A stretch of 64,000 nt of DNA from AC-32 sp963755635. GTDB lineage: Bacteria > Actinomycetota > Thermoleophilia > Gaiellales > Gaiellaceae. Position numbers and translations under genes: made by a program. The stretch's first letter is position 1. Every line of letters starts with the position of its first letter. Below the pieces are notes generated by a model. That model ran no database searches and was not told the origin of the DNA. It saw only the letters and a program-made list of their open reading frames with translations. Positions 23,064 to 31,295 of the stretch are shown piece by piece. Location: assembly GCA_963755635.1 (NCBI GenBank), contig CAVWKS010000010.1:248001-312000 (forward strand), read 5' to 3'.

Positions 23064-23243
23064 CTACGCCGAGACCTTCTCCCGCTCTTCCGCCGGCTCG
23101 GCCTTCTGCCGTGCCAGCTCCGCAAGCTCGGCCGCCTCCCGCTCGAGCCGCGCCAGCTTCGTCGCAATGATCGCCACCCACGCGAGCACGGCCACGAAGA
23201 CGACGAGGTACGCAGCCGCGACGTACTTCTCGCCGGTGCTCAC
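23064..23243 (-). CDS. ccmD: CcmD-like small membrane protein
   Basis: 59 residues from GTG 23243: a short polar start (VSTGEKYVAAAY), one transmembrane helix (about residues 10-30, LVVFVAVLAWVAIIATKL), then a charged coiled-coil-like tail rich in Arg, Glu and Ala. Size, topology and position between ccmC and hemC fit CcmD, which stabilises the CcmABC haem-handling complex. CcmD is too variable for sequence-only proof, so context carries the call. The GTGA overlap with the ccmC stop indicates translational coupling. Confidence 0.8.
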   Translation of the reverse strand: MSTGEKYVAAAYLVVFVAVLAWVAIIATKLARLEREAAELAELARQKAEPAEEREKVSA

Positions 23244-23929
23244 GCCAGCAGCTCCCGCAGCTCACGCAGGCTCGAATCCAGCCGCTTCCCGGCCAGCTCG
23301 ACCCGGTACATCGTCCCTGCCAGGGCGAGCAGCGCCGCCCACGAGACGCAGAACGCGAGGAACATCGACCCCGACATCTGCGGCCCGTGCCTCGTGAAGA
23401 CCGTCGGGTGGATGTAGTCGTTCGCGATCCGGATCGAGAGCCAGCTGATCGGGATCAGCACCACACCGAAGAGCGCGTAGACCGCGCACATGTTCGCCCG
23501 CGCCGGCCCCGGCTCGACCGAGTAGCGGAGCATGAAGTAGGCCGAGTAGAAGAGGAACAGGATCAGGAACGTGACGAGCTGGTTCGAGCTCCAGGTCCAC
23601 CAGATCCCCCAGGAGATCCGCGCCCAGATCGACCCGGTCACCAGCGTCAGCGAGCCGAAGATCACGCCCTGGTGGATCGCCGCGTAGCTCTCGAGGTCGG
23701 CTCCCGGTGAGCGCTTCCAGAGGTGCAGGAACGCCTTCGCCGCGCCCCACGCGAAGCACGCGTACGCGGTCAGCGCGAGCGGCACGTGGAGGTAGAAGAT
23801 CTTCTGCGAGAGCCCCTGATCGGCGTCGAGCGGCGCGTAGAAAAAGATCAGCGAGAGCGCCGTCCCCATCAGCAGGACGGTTCCACCCGCGAGCGCGGGG
23901 AGTGGGAGCTGACGCACCTTGGCGAGCAC
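23240..23929 (-). CDS. ccmC: Haem exporter/handling protein CcmC
   Basis: Polytopic inner-membrane protein that presents haem to CcmE. Six hydrophobic segments are visible; the WWD-type domain reads WGIWWTWSSNQLVTF (about residues 107-121), and flanking haem-ligand His are in FYLHVPLAL (His about 48) and DYIHPTVF. 229 residues is the usual length. The canonical tryptophan-rich WxWD ends in SS rather than the D of some members. GTG at 23929 is divergent to ccmF. ccmE, ccmG and ccmH are not in this window. Confidence 0.93.
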   Translation of the reverse strand: MLAKVRQLPLPALAGGTVLLMGTALSLIFFYAPLDADQGLSQKIFYLHVPLALTAYACFAWGAAKAFLHLWKRSPGADLESYAAIHQGVIFGSLTLVTGSIWARISWGIWWTWSSNQLVTFLILFLFYSAYFMLRYSVEPGPARANMCAVYALFGVVLIPISWLSIRIANDYIHPTVFTRHGPQMSGSMFLAFCVSWAALLALAGTMYRVELAGKRLDSSLRELRELLA

Positions 23930-23970
23930 GAAACCGCTGCAATGATCGCAGAAGCTCGCCGGGCCGCCGC

Positions 23971-23976
23971 TACACT
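23971..23976 (+). promoter_or_regulatory. -10 box (TACACT) for ccmF
   Basis: TACACT, then 6 nt, then GTG 23983: leaderless architecture. Confidence 0.5.
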
Positions 23977-23982
23977 CGCGAA

Positions 23983-25965
23983 GTGGCTGACCTGGGCCGC
24001 GCCGCGCTCATCATCGCCTTCGGCCTCGCGCTCTACGCGGCGGTCGCCGGGAGCATCGCCGCGTACACCGGCCAGCGCCGCCTGCACGAGTCGGCGCGAA
24101 ACGCATTCATCGGCGTCTTCGCCGCCACCGCAGTCGCCGCGCTCGTCCTCCTGAACGCCTTCCGCACGCGCGATTTCTCGTTCTCGTACGTCGCCACCCA
24201 CTCGAGCCGCAAGCTGCCGTTCCCGTACTCGTTCACCGCGTTCTGGGGCGGCCAGGAAGGCTCGCTCCTGCTCTGGCTCACCGTCCTGACCGGGCTCGGC
24301 TCGATCGCGGTGCTGCTCAACCGCGGCCTGATCCGCCGGCTGCTTCCGTGGACAATCCCCGTCCTCGGCGCGATCGCCGCCTTCTTCGCACTCGTGCTCA
24401 CGTTCGTCGCCAGCCCGTTCGCCCGCCAGGTCGCGCCCCTCGACGGCACCGGCCTGACCCCGAGCCTGCAGAACCCGTACATGATGATTCACCCGCCGCT
24501 GCTCTACCTCGGCTACGTCGGGATGACGATCCCGTTCGCCTTCGCCGCGGGCGCACTGCTGTCCGGCCGCACCGACGAGCGCTGGATCATCGCGACGCGT
24601 CGCTGGACGCTGCTCGCCTGGGCCGCGCTCGGGATCGGCATCCTGCTCGGCGCGAAGTGGGCCTACGAGGAGGTCGGCTGGGGCGGCTACTACGCCTGGG
24701 ATCCGGTCGAGAACGCGGCGCTGATGCCGTGGCTCGCCTCGACCGCGTTCCTCCACTCGGTGATGGTGCAGGAGAAGAAGAACATGCTCCGCGTCTGGAA
24801 CGCGGTGCTTGTCTCGCTCGCGTTCTGCCTCTCGCTCTTCGGCACCTTTCTCACGCGGAGCGGCGTGCTCAGCTCGATCCACAGCTTCGCGCAGTCGTCG
24901 ATCGGGCCGTGGTTCCTCGGCTTCATCGTCGCCGCCGCCTGCTTCTCGACCGCGCTGATCCTCTGGCGGTTGCCTCTGCTTCGAACGCAGACGAGGCTCG
25001 AGTCGCTCGTCTCGCGCGAGGCGGCGTTCCTCTACAACAACCTGCTGCTGGTCGCGCTGACGCTGACGGTCCTCTGGGGGGTCGCCTTCCCGCTGGTCTC
25101 CGAGGCCGTCCGGGGCGAGAAGTTCACCGTCGGGCCGCCGTACTTCGACTTCTTCCTGCGCGTCTTCGGGATTCCGCTCCTGCTCTTGATGGGAATCGGG
25201 CCCCTCGTTGCCTGGCGGCGAAGCTCGTTACGCGCGGTCGGGAAGAGCCTGATCTGGCCGGCGGTCGCGGCGCTCGTCGCCGGCGCCGTGCTGATCGTGC
25301 TCGGCGCCGGGTCGAACGTCGCCGGCCTCGTCGCGTACACGTTCTCGATCTTCGTGCTCGCGGCGATCGTCGAGGAGTTCGTGCGCGGGACGAAGGCGCG
25401 CAAGGCGCTCGGCGAGCGCACCTGGTTCGGCGCCTTCAACTCCCTGGTCAGCCGCAACCGGCGGCGCTACGGCGGGTACATCGTCCACGCCGCGATCGTC
25501 CTGCTCGCGATCGGGATCGCGGGCGGCGCCTACGGAGCGACTCGCGTGCAGCACCTGAAGCCAGGCCAGTCGATGACGATCCGCGGCTACCGGCTGCACT
25601 ACCTCGGGACGGTGGTCCGCCAGGGCCCGAACTCGCTCGAGGAGCGTGCGCGGCTCGCGGTCAGCCGGGGCGGTTCGAGCTGGACACAGATGGCCGGCAA
25701 GAACAGCTACCCGGCCGAGCAGCAGGTCTCGAACGAGGTCGCGATCCACACCGATTGGGTGCGCGCCCAGGACCTCTTCGTGATCGGCGACCAGTTCAAC
25801 AAGGACGGCTCGGTCGTCCTGAAGGTGCTGGTGAACCCGCTCGTCCCGTTCGTCTGGCTCGCGGGCCTGGTCTTCCTGCTGGGCGCGCTGATCGCGATGT
25901 GGCCGGACGCCCGCGAGCAGCGCCGCCTCGCGACCCGTGCGGAGCCGCTGCCAGTCACTCCGTGA
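23983..25965 (+). CDS. ccmF: Cytochrome c haem lyase subunit CcmF
   Basis: Large polytopic protein (660 residues) that attaches haem to apocytochrome c. The diagnostic tryptophan-rich region GWGGYYAWDPVENAALMPWL (about residues 227-246), the early FWGGQEGSLLLW segment (about 87) and conserved His in NPYMMIHPPLLYLGY (about 168) are all intact. Many transmembrane helices are followed by a periplasmic region (about 520-630) before a final helix. It is transcribed away from ccmC and ends convergently over the 3' end of ccmB by 11 nt. Confidence 0.95.
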   Translation: MADLGRAALIIAFGLALYAAVAGSIAAYTGQRRLHESARNAFIGVFAATAVAALVLLNAFRTRDFSFSYVATHSSRKLPFPYSFTAFWGGQEGSLLLWLTVLTGLGSIAVLLNRGLIRRLLPWTIPVLGAIAAFFALVLTFVASPFARQVAPLDGTGLTPSLQNPYMMIHPPLLYLGYVGMTIPFAFAAGALLSGRTDERWIIATRRWTLLAWAALGIGILLGAKWAYEEVGWGGYYAWDPVENAALMPWLASTAFLHSVMVQEKKNMLRVWNAVLVSLAFCLSLFGTFLTRSGVLSSIHSFAQSSIGPWFLGFIVAAACFSTALILWRLPLLRTQTRLESLVSREAAFLYNNLLLVALTLTVLWGVAFPLVSEAVRGEKFTVGPPYFDFFLRVFGIPLLLLMGIGPLVAWRRSSLRAVGKSLIWPAVAALVAGAVLIVLGAGSNVAGLVAYTFSIFVLAAIVEEFVRGTKARKALGERTWFGAFNSLVSRNRRRYGGYIVHAAIVLLAIGIAGGAYGATRVQHLKPGQSMTIRGYRLHYLGTVVRQGPNSLEERARLAVSRGGSSWTQMAGKNSYPAEQQVSNEVAIHTDWVRAQDLFVIGDQFNKDGSVVLKVLVNPLVPFVWLAGLVFLLGALIAMWPDAREQRRLATRAEPLPVTP

Positions 25966-26626
25966 CGACGTACTCGAACGACGCCCAGGCGAGCAGCGTG
26001 AAGATCGCGTCGTAGAGCGCCAGGAAGGCGAGGTAGCGGCCGGGGTCGGCGACCACGCTCGCGCCGACGCCGCCGACCACGATCGGTAGCGCGAGCGGCA
26101 GGAAGAGCAGCGGCAGCAGCAGCTCGCGCGCTCGACCGGCCGCTGCCATGGCCGAGAGCAGGACGCCGACGGCGCAGATGCCGAGGTCGGCGAGCACGAC
26201 GCCGGCGATGGCTGCCCACGAGACCGGCGAGAAGAAGAGCGCGAAGGCCGGCAGCGCCACCACCTCGGCCAGGGCAAGGAAGACGAACGTCGCGACCGCC
26301 TTGGCGACCCAGATCGCGCTGCGGTCGCACGGCGCCAAAACGAGGGCGTCCAGCAGGCCCTGCTCCCGCTCCGCGACGAATGCGCGGCCAAGGCCTAGCA
26401 ACGCGGTGAAGATGATCGCCACCCAGAGCAGGCCGTACTCCGCGAGCCGCGACGAGCCCGCTGGCAGCGCGAAATGGAAGACGGCGAGCATCGCGAGCAC
26501 GAAGAGCAGCATCGCGGGCAGCGTGTCGCGGGCCCGCAGCTCGAGCCGCAGGTCCTTGCGCGCCAGCACGGCAGCGTCGGAGAAGTACCTAGGCAAGCGC
26601 GAGCCTCCCGCTCTGCAGGGGCGCAA
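25955..26626 (-). CDS. ccmB: Haem exporter permease CcmB
   Basis: Membrane subunit of the CcmAB ABC transporter that releases haem-loaded CcmE. VLARKDLRLELRARDTLPAMLLFVL at the N-terminus, FVAEREQGLLDALVLAPCDRSAIW (the CcmB amphipathic region) and the LLLPLLFLPLALPIVVGG segment are typical; about six helices are visible. ATG 26626 overlaps ccmA by 38 nt. The conserved part begins near residue 11, and a TTG at 26596 that overlaps the ccmA stop is an attractive alternative start. 223 residues from the ATG. Confidence 0.9.
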   Translation of the reverse strand: MRPCRAGGSRLPRYFSDAAVLARKDLRLELRARDTLPAMLLFVLAMLAVFHFALPAGSSRLAEYGLLWVAIIFTALLGLGRAFVAEREQGLLDALVLAPCDRSAIWVAKAVATFVFLALAEVVALPAFALFFSPVSWAAIAGVVLADLGICAVGVLLSAMAAAGRARELLLPLLFLPLALPIVVGGVGASVVADPGRYLAFLALYDAIFTLLAWASFEYVVTE

Positions 26627-27173
26627 CCCGCTCGGGGTCGTGCGTCGCGACGAGCAGCGTCCGCCGGCCGCGCATCTCCGCCAGCTCGCGGTCGAGCAGC
26701 TCGGCGCCCTCGGCGTCGAGGCCCGAGAACGGCTCGTCGAGGATCAGCAGCTCGGGCTTGTGCAGCAGCGACCGGCAGAGCGCGAGGCGCTGCAGCTGGC
26801 CCCGAGACAGCGCCGAGGCCCGCTCGCCGCGCTGCTCCCAGAGCCCGAAGCGCTCGAGCAGCATGCCGATCCGCTCGCGCCGCTCCGGAACGCGGTAGAG
26901 CCGCCCGTAGAGATCGAGGTTCTCGAGCGCCGTCAGCTCGCGGTAGACGAGCGGCTCGTGTGCGAGGAACCCGATCCGGCTGCGGTCGGCGTCGACCTCG
27001 AGCGTCCCGCCGCTCGGGATCGCCAACCCCGCGCAGAGCCGCAGCAACGTCGTCTTGCCGGCCCCGTTCGGCCCGGTGACGACGAGAAACCCGCCGCGCG
27101 CAACGTCGAAGTCGACTCCGCGCAGGACGCGCTTGAAGCCGTAGCGCTTCTCGAGCCGGTCGGCGCGGATCAC
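26589..27173 (-). CDS. ccmA: Haem exporter ATPase CcmA
   Basis: ABC ATPase of 194 residues from GTG 27173. Walker A GPNGAGKTT (about residues 33-41), a signature in the form ALSRGQLQRLALCRSLL (LSRGQ instead of LSGGQ; about 122), Walker B LLILDEPFSGLD (about 143) and the switch His in VATHD. LSRGQ-type signatures are known in CcmA. The longer upstream frame is a shadow of ubiA. It overlaps ubiA by 4 nt upstream and ccmB downstream. Confidence 0.93.
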   Translation of the reverse strand: MIRADRLEKRYGFKRVLRGVDFDVARGGFLVVTGPNGAGKTTLLRLCAGLAIPSGGTLEVDADRSRIGFLAHEPLVYRELTALENLDLYGRLYRVPERRERIGMLLERFGLWEQRGERASALSRGQLQRLALCRSLLHKPELLILDEPFSGLDAEGAELLDRELAEMRGRRTLLVATHDPERVAPLQSGRLALA

Positions 27174-28027
27174 GCGAGCACGTCCGCGAGGACGAACGCG
27201 AAGAACGTGATCGAGATGACGCCGTTCATCGTGAAGAACGCCGTGTCGAGCCGGCGCAGGTCGCCGGGACGGACGAGCGAGTGCTCGTACGCGAGCAGGA
27301 GCGCCACCGCCGCGACGCCGAGCCAGTAGAAGACGCCGACCGGAAGGCCGAGCCCGGCTGCAATCAACAGCGCGACCGTCCCGATGTGGAACAGCCGCGC
27401 GCCGAGAAAGACCCCGCGCTCGCCGAAGCGCACCGCGACCGACTGCAGCCCCTGCTCGCGGTCGATCTCGACGTCGAGCAACGCGTAGAAGAAGTCGAAT
27501 CCGGCAACCCACAACGCCACCGCGCCGCCGAGAGCCCACGCCTCCCACGGAATCGTTCCGGTGATCGCCGCCCAGGCGCCGATCGGCGCGAGCCCGTCGA
27601 CCGCGCCGAGCCAGAGGTGGCAGAGCCAGGTCCAGCGCTTCAGGTACGGATAGATCACGAAGCCCGCGACCGGAATCGGCCAGAGCCAGTGGACGAGCGG
27701 GTCGAGCTGGAAGACCGCCACGAGGAAGACCCCGAGCGACGCCGCGCAGAAAAGCACCACCTGCACAGGCGAGAGCAGGCCGCTCGGCAGCTCGCGCCGC
27801 GCAGTCCGCGGGTTGCGCGCGTCGAGCCCTGCGTCGATCAGCCGGTTGAGCCCCATGGCGAGCGAGCGGGCGCCGACCATCGCGACCGTGATCCAGAGCA
27901 GGTCGTGCGCACTTGGCACCGCGTTGACGGCGAGGAACGCGCCGACGTAGGCGAACGGCAACGCGAAGACCGTGTGCTCGAACTTCACGAGCCGTGCGAA
28001 GCGCACGGGATACGCGAGGGCGCTCAT
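27170..28027 (-). CDS. UbiA family polyprenyltransferase (MqnP-like)
   Basis: Integral-membrane aromatic prenyltransferase. The two Asp-rich Mg-diphosphate motifs are NRLIDAGLDARNPRTA (about residues 61-76) and YALLDVEIDREQG (about 183-195); about eight hydrophobic helices are visible. The length (285 residues) and GFDFFYALLDVEIDREQ spacing resemble the prenyltransferase of the futalosine menaquinone pathway (MqnP), but 4-hydroxybenzoate or another acceptor cannot be excluded and no other men/mqn genes are present. It sits between mog and ccmA with 4-nt overlaps on both sides. Confidence 0.85.
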   Translation of the reverse strand: MSALAYPVRFARLVKFEHTVFALPFAYVGAFLAVNAVPSAHDLLWITVAMVGARSLAMGLNRLIDAGLDARNPRTARRELPSGLLSPVQVVLFCAASLGVFLVAVFQLDPLVHWLWPIPVAGFVIYPYLKRWTWLCHLWLGAVDGLAPIGAWAAITGTIPWEAWALGGAVALWVAGFDFFYALLDVEIDREQGLQSVAVRFGERGVFLGARLFHIGTVALLIAAGLGLPVGVFYWLGVAAVALLLAYEHSLVRPGDLRRLDTAFFTMNGVISITFFAFVLADVLA

Positions 28028-28503
28028 GTCTGCCTGTGCGCCGTCGGCTCGCCGGCGAGCAGCGAGACCGCGTGCGCGAGCGCCGGCCGGATCACAGCGA
28101 AGCCGTCGCGGCAGCCGCCCGGCGAGCCCGGCAGGTTCACCACGAGCGCCCGACCACGCACTCCCGCGAGCCCGCGCGAGAGGAGCGCGTGCGGCGTCTT
28201 CGCGATCGAGTCGGCCCGGATCGCCTCGGCGATCCCGGGCGCCCGGCGCTCGAGCACCTCGGCCGTCGCCTCGGGAGTGACGTCGCGCGGCCCGAGGCCC
28301 GTGCCGCCGGTCGTCAACACGACCGCGGCCTCCTCGGCGAGCTCGACTATCGCGTCGGCGATCGCGCCGCGGTCATCGGGCACAAGCCGCCGCTCGACCT
28401 CGTAGCCCTCGGCGGCGAGCAGTTGGGCGAGAACCTCGCCGCTCTCGTCCTCGCGCGTCCCCTCCGAGACGCCGTCCGAGACGGTCACGACGGCCGCCTT
28501 CAC
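28024..28503 (-). CDS. mog: Molybdopterin adenylyltransferase MogA/MoaB
   Basis: Molybdenum-cofactor enzyme that adenylylates molybdopterin. VTVSDGVSEGTREDESG at the N-terminus, TTGGTGLGPRDVTPEAT (about residues 64-80) and LPGSPGG (about 125) are the MPT-binding motifs. 159 residues matches MoaB/MogA single-domain proteins; the two names cannot be separated by sequence alone. It is embedded between moaC and ubiA with 4-nt overlaps. Confidence 0.9.
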   Translation of the reverse strand: MKAAVVTVSDGVSEGTREDESGEVLAQLLAAEGYEVERRLVPDDRGAIADAIVELAEEAAVVLTTGGTGLGPRDVTPEATAEVLERRAPGIAEAIRADSIAKTPHALLSRGLAGVRGRALVVNLPGSPGGCRDGFAVIRPALAHAVSLLAGEPTAHRQT

Positions 28504-28940
28504 TCCTTCACCTTCTCGAGCAGCCGGACCTCGCCGATCTCCATCCCCGAGTCGATGCCCTTCGCCATGTCGTAGACCGTCAGCGCCGCGACCGACGCTG
28601 CGACCAGCGCCTCCATCTCGACCCCGGTCTGCGCGGTGGTCTCCGCGGACGCCTCGATCTCGACCTGCGCATCGCCGACACGAAGCTCGACCGCGAGATG
28701 CGTCAGCGGCAGCGGATGGCAGAGCGGGATCAGCTCGGCCGTGCGCTTCGCAGCCATGATCCCGGCCAGCCGCGCAGCCGCCAGCGCGTCGCCCTTCGGC
28801 AGCTCAGCGAGCCGCGACGCGGTCTCCGGCGCCATCCGCACGACCGCGCGAGCGCGGGCCCGCCGGCGCGACACCGGCTTGTCCCCGACGTCCACCATCC
28901 GGACGGCGCCGCTGTCGTCGACATGCGAGAGCTCGCTCAC
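28500..28940 (-). CDS. moaC: Cyclic pyranopterin monophosphate synthase MoaC
   Basis: Second enzyme of molybdenum-cofactor synthesis. LSHVDDSGAVRMVDVGDKP at the N-terminus, AAKRTAELIPLCHPLPLTH (about residues 64-82) with the active-site His and Cys region, VEMEALVAASVAALTVYDMAKGID near the C-terminus carrying the catalytic Asp and Lys. 146 residues. It is the first gene of the moaC-mog-ubiA-ccmA-ccmB run; moaA is not in the window. Confidence 0.95.
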   Translation of the reverse strand: MSELSHVDDSGAVRMVDVGDKPVSRRRARARAVVRMAPETASRLAELPKGDALAAARLAGIMAAKRTAELIPLCHPLPLTHLAVELRVGDAQVEIEASAETTAQTGVEMEALVAASVAALTVYDMAKGIDSGMEIGEVRLLEKVKE

Positions 28941-28956
28941 AGAGGGAACGCTATCG

Positions 28957-30417
28957 CTATGGCACGCGCGAGACGCAGCGGTCGAGGTCGTCGAGCTGCC
29001 CCTGGATCCAGGCGGCGATGTCGTGCTCGCGCACGTGCGCGCGGATCGCCTCGAGCCGCTGGTGCCGCTCGGGCTGCGGCATCGACAGCGCCCGCTCCAG
29101 CGCCTCCGCCTGGGCGGCCACGTCGAACGGGTTCACCGTCACGACCCAATCGCCCAGCTCCTCGTGCGCGCCGGTGTTCTCCGAGAGCACGATCACCCCG
29201 TCGCGCTCGTTGACGAGCGGCGCCTCCTTCGCGACCAGGTTCATCCCGTCGTAGATCGCGTTCACGAAGAGAACGTCGAACTGCTTGTACGCGGCGACGG
29301 CGGCCGTGAAGTTGTCCTCGATCACGACGTCGATCGGCGTCCAGCCGTCCTGCTGGAAGCGGCCGTTCACGCGACGCGCCTCGCGCTGGATCGCACCGAG
29401 GTACTCCGAGTACTCGGGGATGTCCTGGCGCGACGGGTCGAGGTGGGCGACGAGCGTGACCCGCCCGAACGCCTCCGGGTGAGCCTCGAGGTAGAGCTCG
29501 AAGGCACGAAAGCCGCGGACGATGTTCTTCGACGGGTCGGTTCGGTCGACGCGCAGGATCAGCTGCTCCGTTCGCCGCTCGACGAGGTCGCGCTCGGCCG
29601 CAAGCACCTCCTCGCTCTGGGCCAGCTCCTCGAACTCGGCCGGATCGACCGAGATCGGGTGCACGCTGGCGAGCGACCGGCGGCCTTTGTGCTCGGCGAA
29701 GTAGTCGACGAAGTTGCAGTCCGCGTCGACGAGGTCGCGGGCCGAGCGGAGGAAGTTGATCCGCCAGCGTTTGGCGTGGAACCCGATCACGTCGTTCGCC
29801 AGCAGCCCGTCGTGGATCGCGCGGCGCATCTCCTCCGGCAGCACGTGCCAGTAGTCGGGCTGCGGCCACGGGATGTGAACGAAGTGCGCTAGCAGCGCGT
29901 CGGGCGCACGCTCGCGCACGAGCCGCGGCGCGAGGTAGAGGTGGTAGTCGTGGAAGAAGACCGGCGTCTCGGGCTCGGCCTCGAGCTCCTCGACCACCGC
30001 GTGCGCGAATCCTTCGTTGACGCGCACGTAGCCGTCCGTCCAGGCGTGCTTGAGCGCGATGTCGATCACCGGCGTATAGGCCAGCTCCCAGAGGTAGTGC
30101 TGCAGGAACCAGAGCATCGGATTCGAGACGACGTTGTAGAACCAGTCGTAGGCGGCCTCGTTGTGCGCAACCAGGCGCAGCCGCACTGTGGAGTCGTTGC
30201 CGACGCTCTCCTCGACCACGCGCTCCGCGGCCACTGCGCGGTCTTCGTCGCTCATCGCGCTCGCGATCCAGGTCACGTCGTGGTGCGCGACGAGCCCGCG
30301 CAGCGCCGTGACGAGCCCGCCGCCGCCGCGCCGGGCGACGCGCTCGCCGTCCTGGCTCGAGTAGGTGACGGGCCCGCGGTTGGAGACGACGATCAGCTTG
30401 CGGCGGCCGGTGGCCAT
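28957..30417 (-). CDS. otsA: Trehalose-6-phosphate synthase (GT20)
   Basis: Transfers glucose from a nucleotide sugar to glucose 6-phosphate. LIVVSNRGPVTY at the N-terminus, the GGGGLVTAL loop (about residue 33), HDYHLYLAPRLVRE (about 155), FVHIPWPQPDYW and ILRVDRTDPSKNIVRGF (about 287-303) are characteristic, as is the DGMNLVAKE motif binding the donor phosphates (about 390). 486 residues. The phosphatase otsB is not adjacent. A second trehalose synthase, TreT, lies 900 bases upstream. A -10 box is 6 nt before the ATG. Confidence 0.93.
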   Translation of the reverse strand: MATGRRKLIVVSNRGPVTYSSQDGERVARRGGGGLVTALRGLVAHHDVTWIASAMSDEDRAVAAERVVEESVGNDSTVRLRLVAHNEAAYDWFYNVVSNPMLWFLQHYLWELAYTPVIDIALKHAWTDGYVRVNEGFAHAVVEELEAEPETPVFFHDYHLYLAPRLVRERAPDALLAHFVHIPWPQPDYWHVLPEEMRRAIHDGLLANDVIGFHAKRWRINFLRSARDLVDADCNFVDYFAEHKGRRSLASVHPISVDPAEFEELAQSEEVLAAERDLVERRTEQLILRVDRTDPSKNIVRGFRAFELYLEAHPEAFGRVTLVAHLDPSRQDIPEYSEYLGAIQREARRVNGRFQQDGWTPIDVVIEDNFTAAVAAYKQFDVLFVNAIYDGMNLVAKEAPLVNERDGVIVLSENTGAHEELGDWVVTVNPFDVAAQAEALERALSMPQPERHQRLEAIRAHVREHDIAAWIQGQLDDLDRCVSRVP

Positions 30418-30423
30418 CGCTGG

Positions 30424-30429
30424 ACCCTA
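30424..30429 (-). promoter_or_regulatory. -10 box (TAGGGT) for otsA
   Basis: TAGGGT on minus, 6 nt before ATG 30417, within the 25-nt gap after the DUF190 gene. Confidence 0.5.
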
Positions 30430-30442
30430 ACCAGCCGCGATC

Positions 30443-30787
30443 TCAGGGGCCGGGCGCGCTCCCGCGGTAGGCGATCACCTCGACGCGCTCGAGCGTGACC
30501 ATCCCCTCGCCGACCATCTCGTCGAGCACCGGCAGGATCCGCTCGATCTGCTCGGCCGAGTCCACGATCTCGACAACGACCGGCAAGTCTTCGGACAGAC
30601 GCAGGATGCGGGCGGTGTGCAGACGCGAGTCGGCACCGAAGCCCTCGATGCCGCGCAGGACCGTCGCGCCGGCGAGACCTTCCTCCCGAACGCGCTCGAC
30701 GATCGCCTGGTAGAGCGGCTTGCCGTGCCAGCGGTCCGACTCGCCGATGAAGATCCTGAGCAGCTTCCCTTCGCCTTCGATCTTCAT
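30443..30787 (-). CDS. DUF190 family protein (PII-like fold)
   Basis: 114-residue DUF190 protein; the family adopts a PII-like ferredoxin fold and commonly neighbours crcB. LLRIFIGESDRWHGKPLYQAIVERVREEGLAGATVLRGIEGFGADS is the typical core, followed by LSEDLPVVVEIVDS and an E-G-M-V-T-L-E strand. The start ATG 30787 overlaps the crcB stop by one base (TGATG), so it is translated with crcB from the fluoride-riboswitch transcript. A role in regulating or assisting fluoride export is inferred from context. Confidence 0.9.
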   Translation of the reverse strand: MKIEGEGKLLRIFIGESDRWHGKPLYQAIVERVREEGLAGATVLRGIEGFGADSRLHTARILRLSEDLPVVVEIVDSAEQIERILPVLDEMVGEGMVTLERVEVIAYRGSAPGP

Positions 30788-31158
30788 CAGAGGGCCCTCC
30801 CGAGCACGACGCCACCATAGAGCGCGACGAGCCCCGCGGTCACGCTGCCGACGAGGTTCGCGCCGGCGAGCGCATAGGAACGCCCCTCGAGCAAGCGGTA
30901 GCTCTCGAGCGACAGCGTCGAGAAGGTCGTGTAGGCGCCGAGGAAGCCGATCGCCACTGAGGCGCGTACCCACGGCGCGACCGTCCATCGCTCGCCGAGC
31001 AGCGTCACCGCCAGGCCGAGCAGGAACGAGCCGCTGATGTTGACGGCGAACGTGCCCCAGGGAAACCCAGCAGCTCGCCGGGAGACCAGGCCTTCGAGTC
31101 CGTAACGGGCGAGAGCGCCGAGGCAACCCGCGATTCCGATCCCGACCGCCGTTCGCAT
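30787..31158 (-). CDS. crcB: Fluoride channel/exporter CrcB (Fluc)
   Basis: Small dual-topology membrane protein that exports fluoride. GCLGALARYGLEGLV, the WGTFAVNISGSFLLGL segment (pore Asn about residue 40) and FLGAYTTFSTLSLESYRLLEG (phenylalanine-box and Thr-rich region, about 70-90) are diagnostic. Four helices in 123 residues. Start ATG 31158 is preceded by GGAGCTGC and by a fluoride riboswitch, which confirms the call. A single crcB gene is present, so the channel should be a homodimer. Confidence 0.95.
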   Translation of the reverse strand: MRTAVGIGIAGCLGALARYGLEGLVSRRAAGFPWGTFAVNISGSFLLGLAVTLLGERWTVAPWVRASVAIGFLGAYTTFSTLSLESYRLLEGRSYALAGANLVGSVTAGLVALYGGVVLGRAL

Positions 31159-31170
31159 GCAGCAGCTCCT

Positions 31171-31223
31171 TCCGTCACAGGAGCCATCAGCCGTTCGGCG
31201 GTTGAGGGCGAGCTCCATCGCCC
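31171..31223 (-). promoter_or_regulatory. Fluoride riboswitch (crcB RNA motif)
   Basis: On minus the leader reads GGGCGATGGAGCTCGCCC, then TCAACCGCC, then GGCTGATGGCTCCTGT. This matches the conserved fluoride-riboswitch elements GGcGAUGG, AACCGCC and GGCUGAUGGCUCCUAC in order, including the pseudoknot partners. The motif ends 12 nt before crcB, so it probably controls translation or early termination. Confidence 0.92.
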
Positions 31224-31234
31224 GAAGCGCGGCC

Positions 31235-31240
31235 AGTATA
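31235..31240 (-). promoter_or_regulatory. -10 box (TATACT) for the fluoride operon
   Basis: TATACT on minus, 11 nt before the riboswitch core; a TTGTCG about 19 nt further upstream is a possible -35. Unlike most genes here, crcB has a structured leader rather than a leaderless start. Confidence 0.55.
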
Positions 31241-31258
31241 GAGACGCAGCGGCGCGTC

Positions 31259-31282
31259 CCGACAATGCGTTGTCTTTGTCGG
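31259..31282 (-). terminator. Possible terminator hairpin after treT
   Basis: CCGACAA and TTGTCGG arms (7 bp) around a 10-nt loop, just past the treT stop at 31296 and before the crcB promoter. No T-tract follows on minus; alternatively an operator. Confidence 0.35.
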
Positions 31283-31295
31283 CAACGATGAGGTC

